NCBI RefSeq assembly: GCF_005981925.1
Contig: NZ_VBVX01000012.1
Coordinates: 1-45,003 of the forward strand
Direction: 5' to 3'
Source: Streptomyces albidochromogenes
GTDB taxonomy: Bacteria > Actinomycetota > Actinomycetes > Streptomycetales > Streptomycetaceae
Length of the DNA stretch: 45,003 bases
Position numbers and translations under genes: made by a program. Position 1 is the stretch's first letter, and the number at the start of each line of letters is the position of its first letter. The notes under the pieces are model-generated. The model made no database searches, had not been told where the DNA came from, and worked only from the letters and a program-made list of their open reading frames with translations. Below are positions 41,653-45,003 of this stretch, piece after piece.

Positions 41653-42903
41653 ATGCGCGCAGCCGCAGGAATCAGGCACAGGGGGATGGTGGCCGCCGCC
41701 GTACTGGCCTCTGTGCTCACGGCCGCGTCGTGCGGCACCGGTTCCGGTGCCAGCGGCTCCCGGCCCTCGGGCTCTGCCGACGCGGCGGACTCCGGCGGCG
41801 GGAACGCCGCGCAAAGAGCCTCCAAAAGCTCCCTCACGTGGGAGTTCGAGCACATCGCGGGCGTCGACGGCGAGCTCACCGACATCGCCGTCCTGGCCAA
41901 CGATGACATCTGGGCGGTCGGGACCCGGTTCGACAGTGACCGCAACGCCGCCCACCTGCTGCACTACGACGGTACGCGGTGGAAGCGCGAGCCCCTTCCC
42001 GCGGCTCTCGGCGCCGGCCACAACCCGCCCTCGCTCGAAGAGGTGGGCGAGGAAGCGCTGTGGCTGCGGCCGCGGACCGCTGAAGACGCCACCGCCGCGA
42101 ACCGCTGGGCCCAGTGGGACGGCACCCGCTGGTCCGCCGTACCGAACCCCCCGCCGGGCATCCCCGGGGACTTCGAGGCGGCGGGCCCGAACGACATCTG
42201 GGCCCAGAGCGGCGAGAGAACCGCCGAGCACTGGGACGGCAACCGCTGGACCTCGACCCGGCTGCCGTACGACACTTCCGACCTCGCGGTGGCGGGACCG
42301 GGCGACGTCTGGGCGGTGGGCCGCCGCTCGACCGGGCCGGGCACCGAGCTGGGCAAGGATGAGGGGTACAGCCAGCCCGCCTCGATGCACTGGGACGGTA
42401 CGTCCTGGAAATCGGTGAAGACTCCACAGGCACGCTTCGAGGAGCCGCTCCCGCCCGAGCCCAGCGCCGGCCTGCTCCAGGTCATCACCCTCGGCAGTGG
42501 TGAGGTGCGCGCGTACGGCGTCCACACCTTCAACCACGGAGAGGTGGAGGACGAACCTGCCGACCAGTCCATCCGGCTGCGCTGGGACGGCTCGCAGTGG
42601 GTGGAGCAGGAGCCGGCTCCAGGCGGGTGCGCGTGGCGGACCCCGGTGGGCTCGGAGGACAAGGGACTGTTCCTGAACGGCAATTGGTACCTGACCGAGG
42701 GCGGCCGGTGCGTGAAGATCAAGCGTCACCGATTGCCCCTGGAGACCGGTGCCCGCAAGGGCTCGCACCAGTCGCTGTGGCTGAAGGAGATCCATCGGGT
42801 GCCCGGCACCGACGACTGGCTGGGCGCCGGACACGTCCAGGTCAACCAGTCCGGCGATCCCTTCAGCGCCCCCGTCGTCGTTCGCCTCAAGCGCGGCGGA
42901 TGA
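41653..42903 (+). CDS. Lipoprotein with WDGTxW propeller-type repeats
   Basis: 416 residues from the ATG at 41653, with GGGAG 10 bases upstream. The lipobox is LTAASC in VAAAVLASVLTAASCGTGSG, followed by a Gly-Ser linker. Repeated motifs HYDGTRWKREPL, QWDGTRWSAVPN, HWDGNRWTSTRL, HWDGTSWKSVKT and RWDGSQWVEQEP, each with a DDIWAVG- or GDVWAVG-type strand, suggest a beta-propeller. It is anchored outside the membrane. Its ligand is unknown. It lies alone between an unrelated gene and the RHH operon. Confidence 0.85.
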   Translation: MRAAAGIRHRGMVAAAVLASVLTAASCGTGSGASGSRPSGSADAADSGGGNAAQRASKSSLTWEFEHIAGVDGELTDIAVLANDDIWAVGTRFDSDRNAAHLLHYDGTRWKREPLPAALGAGHNPPSLEEVGEEALWLRPRTAEDATAANRWAQWDGTRWSAVPNPPPGIPGDFEAAGPNDIWAQSGERTAEHWDGNRWTSTRLPYDTSDLAVAGPGDVWAVGRRSTGPGTELGKDEGYSQPASMHWDGTSWKSVKTPQARFEEPLPPEPSAGLLQVITLGSGEVRAYGVHTFNHGEVEDEPADQSIRLRWDGSQWVEQEPAPGGCAWRTPVGSEDKGLFLNGNWYLTEGGRCVKIKRHRLPLETGARKGSHQSLWLKEIHRVPGTDDWLGAGHVQVNQSGDPFSAPVVVRLKRGG

Positions 42904-42960
42904 CTGCTCGGCAACCACCGCACGGCTCAGCGGCGCATCACTGAAGGGGCCTACCGCCTT

Positions 42961-42982
42961 GGTGGCATCACGTGACGCCACC
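42961..42982. promoter_or_regulatory. Imperfect 22-bp palindrome
   Basis: A nearly symmetric 22-bp dyad centred on CACGTG, with one mismatched pair. It starts 57 bases after the lipoprotein gene and about 180 bases before the RHH gene. No loop separates the arms, so a protein-binding site is more likely than a hairpin. Confidence 0.3.
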
Positions 42983-43140
42983 CGGCACCACCCGGCGCCA
43001 TACCGTGCCCCCGTACACACGCGGATACCCATGGCACCAACCGTACCCAGGTAAGCGCCAGTACGTTTCCGCAGGTCAGCGCAGCCCAGTCGACCGTCGG
43101 CGCAGACACGCGGCTCTAAAGCTTGCGCATGGAGCCATTG

Positions 43141-43162
43141 TGGTGCCATGATGACACCATGG
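43141..43162. promoter_or_regulatory. Overlapping inverted repeats at the RHH gene start
   Basis: TGGTG (43141-43145) and CACCA (43155-43159) are inverted, as are CCATG (43146-43150) and CATGG (43158-43162). They overlap the start codon at 43159. Ribbon-helix-helix proteins often repress their own operon from such short repeated sites, so this may be autoregulatory. Confidence 0.4.
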
Positions 43163-43677
43163 ACCTCACCCCCTATGTCGACAACCTCCGCCGCGAACTC
43201 GCGGTGGCCGCCGAAGCAGGCGGCGACGAAGCCCGCGAGCTGGCCGAGAGGCTCACCGCCCCACTGGAGTCCGCGACCCGTCTGACCCTGCTCAACGTGC
43301 TCTCCGCCGCGATGGACGAGATCACCCGCGAACTCGCCCCCGGTTCGGTCGACGTACGGCTGCGCGGGCTCGACCCCGACTTCGTGGTGACGCCGCCGCC
43401 CAGCGACAGGGGTGCCCCCGCGGAGCCGACCGCATCCGTCGAACCGTTCAGGGGGCAGGTGCCCGCCGACGGCGACGAGGGGGGCACCGCCCGCGTCAAC
43501 CTGCGCCTGCCGGCCCACCTCAAGGCACGCGCCGAAGAGGCCGCGGGTCGCGAGGGCCTGTCGGTCAACGCGTGGCTGGTACGGGCCGTTTCGGCCGCGG
43601 TCGACGGCGGCACCCGGCCGCGCACCACGGAGAAGTCGCAGACCGTCGGACAGAGCTTCACGGGCTGGGTGCGCTAG
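43159..43677 (+). CDS. HicB-like ribbon-helix-helix protein
   Basis: 172 residues from the ATG at 43159. The N-terminal part is helical (VDNLRRELAVAAEAGGDEAR, then RLTAPLESATRLTLLNVLSA). A linker with PPPSDRGAPAEPTA leads to a C-terminal RHH motif, ARVNLRLPAHLKARAEEAAG and REGLSVNAWLVRAVSAAVDG. It binds DNA as a dimer. Although similar proteins are called HicB antitoxins, no HicA gene is present; it probably regulates the operon with the DUF4097 and ABC genes. Confidence 0.85.
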   Translation: MDLTPYVDNLRRELAVAAEAGGDEARELAERLTAPLESATRLTLLNVLSAAMDEITRELAPGSVDVRLRGLDPDFVVTPPPSDRGAPAEPTASVEPFRGQVPADGDEGGTARVNLRLPAHLKARAEEAAGREGLSVNAWLVRAVSAAVDGGTRPRTTEKSQTVGQSFTGWVR

Positions 43678-43761
43678 CCGCGCCCCAGCCCTCCACCACT
43701 TCACCCACACCACGTCCCGCCAGCGGGGACACTTCCGAAGACCCAAAAGGACGGGACAGCC

Positions 43762-44610
43762 ATGCCTTCTTTCGACACTCCCGAACCGATCTCGGTCACC
43801 GCGCACGTGGAGGCCGGTTCCATCCAGTTCACCGCGGGCGACCGCCTCGACACCGTCGTCGAGCTGCGGCCCCGCGACCCGAAGAAGGACCACGACGTAC
43901 GGGCGGCCGACCAGACCGAGGTCACCTGCACGGGCGGCGTACTCAACGTCAGGACACCCAAGGGCAACCTGTTCGGCCTCGGCCGCACCGGCACCGTCGA
44001 CGTGACGGTCGAACTGCCCACGGGCTCGCGCATCGACGTGACCGGCGCGTGGGCCCAGGTGCTCGGGGAGGGCCGGCTCGGGGAGGTCCGTGTGAAGACC
44101 TCGTCCGGCGACGTCCGCCTCGATACGACCGGCCCGTTGAAGCTCACCGCGTCGCACGGCTCGATCACCGTGGACCGGGTCGAGGGCATGGCCGAGATCA
44201 CCACCAGCTCCGGCAGCCTGCGCGTCGGCGTCGTCAACGGCCCCGCCGTTCTGAAGAACTCCCACGGCACCACCACCGTCGGCGCCGCCACCGGCGAGCT
44301 GCGGGTGAGCGGCGCGAACGGTGACATCGAGATCCGGCGCGCCGAGGACTCGGTCACCGCCACCACCGCCCACGGAACCCTGCGCGTGAGCGAGGTGGCC
44401 CGCGGCACGGCCCAGCTGGAGACCTCCTACGGGGCCATCGAGGTCGGCGTCCGCGAGGGCACAGCCGCCTGGCTCGACGTCAGCTCCGGCTCCGGCCAGG
44501 TGCGCAACGCACTCACCGCGTCCGAGAGCCCGGAGAAGACCGAGGACACCGTCAAGGTCCGCGCCCGCACCCGGTACGGCAACATCGACATCCGCCGCGC
44601 CAGGGCCTGA
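43762..44610 (+). CDS. DUF4097 beta-strand repeat protein
   Basis: 282 residues from the ATG at 43762. It has no signal peptide or membrane helix. The body is a regular beta-solenoid with repeated S/G-x-G-D/S patterns: VRVKTSSGDVRLDTTGPLKL, TASHGSITVDRVEGMAEITT, LRVSGANGDIEIRRAEDSVT and TAHGTLRVSEVARGTAQLET. These are typical of DUF4097 (also called DUF4098-like adhesin-type) domains. In Streptomyces this gene often precedes drug-type ABC transporters. The 84-base gap from the RHH gene and the 65-base gap to the ABC gene suggest one transcript. Confidence 0.9.
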   Translation: MPSFDTPEPISVTAHVEAGSIQFTAGDRLDTVVELRPRDPKKDHDVRAADQTEVTCTGGVLNVRTPKGNLFGLGRTGTVDVTVELPTGSRIDVTGAWAQVLGEGRLGEVRVKTSSGDVRLDTTGPLKLTASHGSITVDRVEGMAEITTSSGSLRVGVVNGPAVLKNSHGTTTVGAATGELRVSGANGDIEIRRAEDSVTATTAHGTLRVSEVARGTAQLETSYGAIEVGVREGTAAWLDVSSGSGQVRNALTASESPEKTEDTVKVRARTRYGNIDIRRARA

Positions 44611-44675
44611 CTCCGGAAGCACCGGCCGCACATCGGCCACACCCCATCCACCTCAGCCTTCGAACAGGAGGGCCC

Positions 44676-45003
44676 ATGCCTTCATCTGTCATGCCCACCT
44701 CAACAAAGGGTGGCGGTCACCCGTCGCCGCCCGCCGTCTCCACCCTCGGTCTGCGCAAGTCGTACGGCGACAAGACCGTCCTCGACGGCATCGACCTGCA
44801 CATCCCGGCCGGGTCCGTGTTCGCGCTGCTCGGGCCGAACGGTGCCGGCAAGACCACCGTCGTGAAGATCCTGTCAACGCTCATCGGTGCGGACGGCGGG
44901 CAGGCCCAGGTCGCGGGCCAGGACCTGGCCGCCGACCCGCAGGCGGTACGGGCGGCGATCGGCGTGACCGGGCAGTTCTCCGCCGTGGACGGGTTGATCA
45001 CCG
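44676..45003 (+). CDS. ABC transporter ATP-binding protein (DrrA-like), 3' end outside window
   Basis: The first 109 codons, from the ATG at 44676 with AGGAGG six bases upstream. VSTLGLRKSYGDKTVLDGID and the Walker A LLGPNGAGKTTVVKILST are present; the Q-loop is about to start (IGVTGQFSAVDGLIT), and the signature motif and Walker B lie beyond the window. The GVTGQFSAVDG wording matches daunorubicin-resistance-type ATPases (DrrA), whose permease gene normally follows. The drug or lipid exported is unknown. Confidence 0.92.
   Translation, partial: MPSSVMPTSTKGGGHPSPPAVSTLGLRKSYGDKTVLDGIDLHIPAGSVFALLGPNGAGKTTVVKILSTLIGADGGQAQVAGQDLAADPQAVRAAIGVTGQFSAVDGLIT

Noticed and set aside
40849..44640. 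A 1263-codon minus-strand frame across 40849-44640
   Set aside because: It reads antisense to the lipoprotein, RHH and DUF4097 genes, and its translation has no domain or helical pattern. It is a GC shadow frame.

Overview
This is a high-GC (about 70 %) actinobacterial window. The gene content fits Streptomyces: several ECF sigma factors and MerR, TetR and XRE regulators, a class F sortase, an XRE-NACHT membrane protein, an Fe-S photolyase, and a PP2C (SpoIIE-type) phosphatase. No rRNA, tRNA, CRISPR array or intact transposase was seen. The mix of small hypothetical genes, insertion-sequence scars, frameshifted genes and a local tandem duplication looks like accessory or chromosome-arm DNA; that placement is inference.

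Layout. 1-4550: a truncated secreted hydrolase, a DUF1304 membrane protein, a GlxA-type AraC regulator, a dienelactone-hydrolase-like protein and a BtrH-N/DUF4872 protein. 4687-6198: an Fe-S photolyase/cryptochrome. 6449-8950: a scarred stretch with a frameshifted small gene, two copies of one 25-bp insertion-sequence end, a SUKH (SMI1/KNR4) gene and other small genes. 9443-13759: a PRC-barrel/DUF2382 stress protein, a small XRE regulator, a membrane protein, a zinc-ribbon MscL and a secreted protein. 14315-18777: a PP2C phosphatase, a MerR regulator divergent from a SulP anion transporter with a possible leader peptide, and an NmrA-type oxidoreductase. 19466-21605: an NDH-2-like flavoprotein and an ECF41 sigma factor in one operon. 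21723-26440: small metabolic, regulatory and hypothetical genes. 26586-29072: the XRE-NACHT membrane protein. 29277-32630: a secreted esterase, a HEAT-repeat protein and a DHFR-like protein whose 3' end is tandemly duplicated (277-bp unit). 32631-36458: a LitR/CarH-like B12 regulator divergent from an ECF sigma / DUF4397 / class F sortase / anti-sigma operon. 36684-42903: an acetyltransferase, a CMD-family protein behind a textbook ECF41 promoter, a PQQ-like lipoprotein fused to a broken dehydrogenase, and a WD-like lipoprotein. 43159-45003: an RHH protein, a DUF4097 protein and the start of a drug-type ABC ATPase.

How the parts may work together. The ECF41 sigma gene at 20667 and the perfect TGTCACA-N16-CGTC motif in front of the CMD gene at 38678, about 18 kb away, point to a small redox regulon, possibly including the NmrA-type gene. 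The B12-binding MerR protein next to an ECF operon resembles the light-responsive LitR/LitS arrangement; the Fe-S photolyase in the same window is a plausible but unproven partner. Several genes carry single-base frameshifts, which may be real decay or assembly indels.
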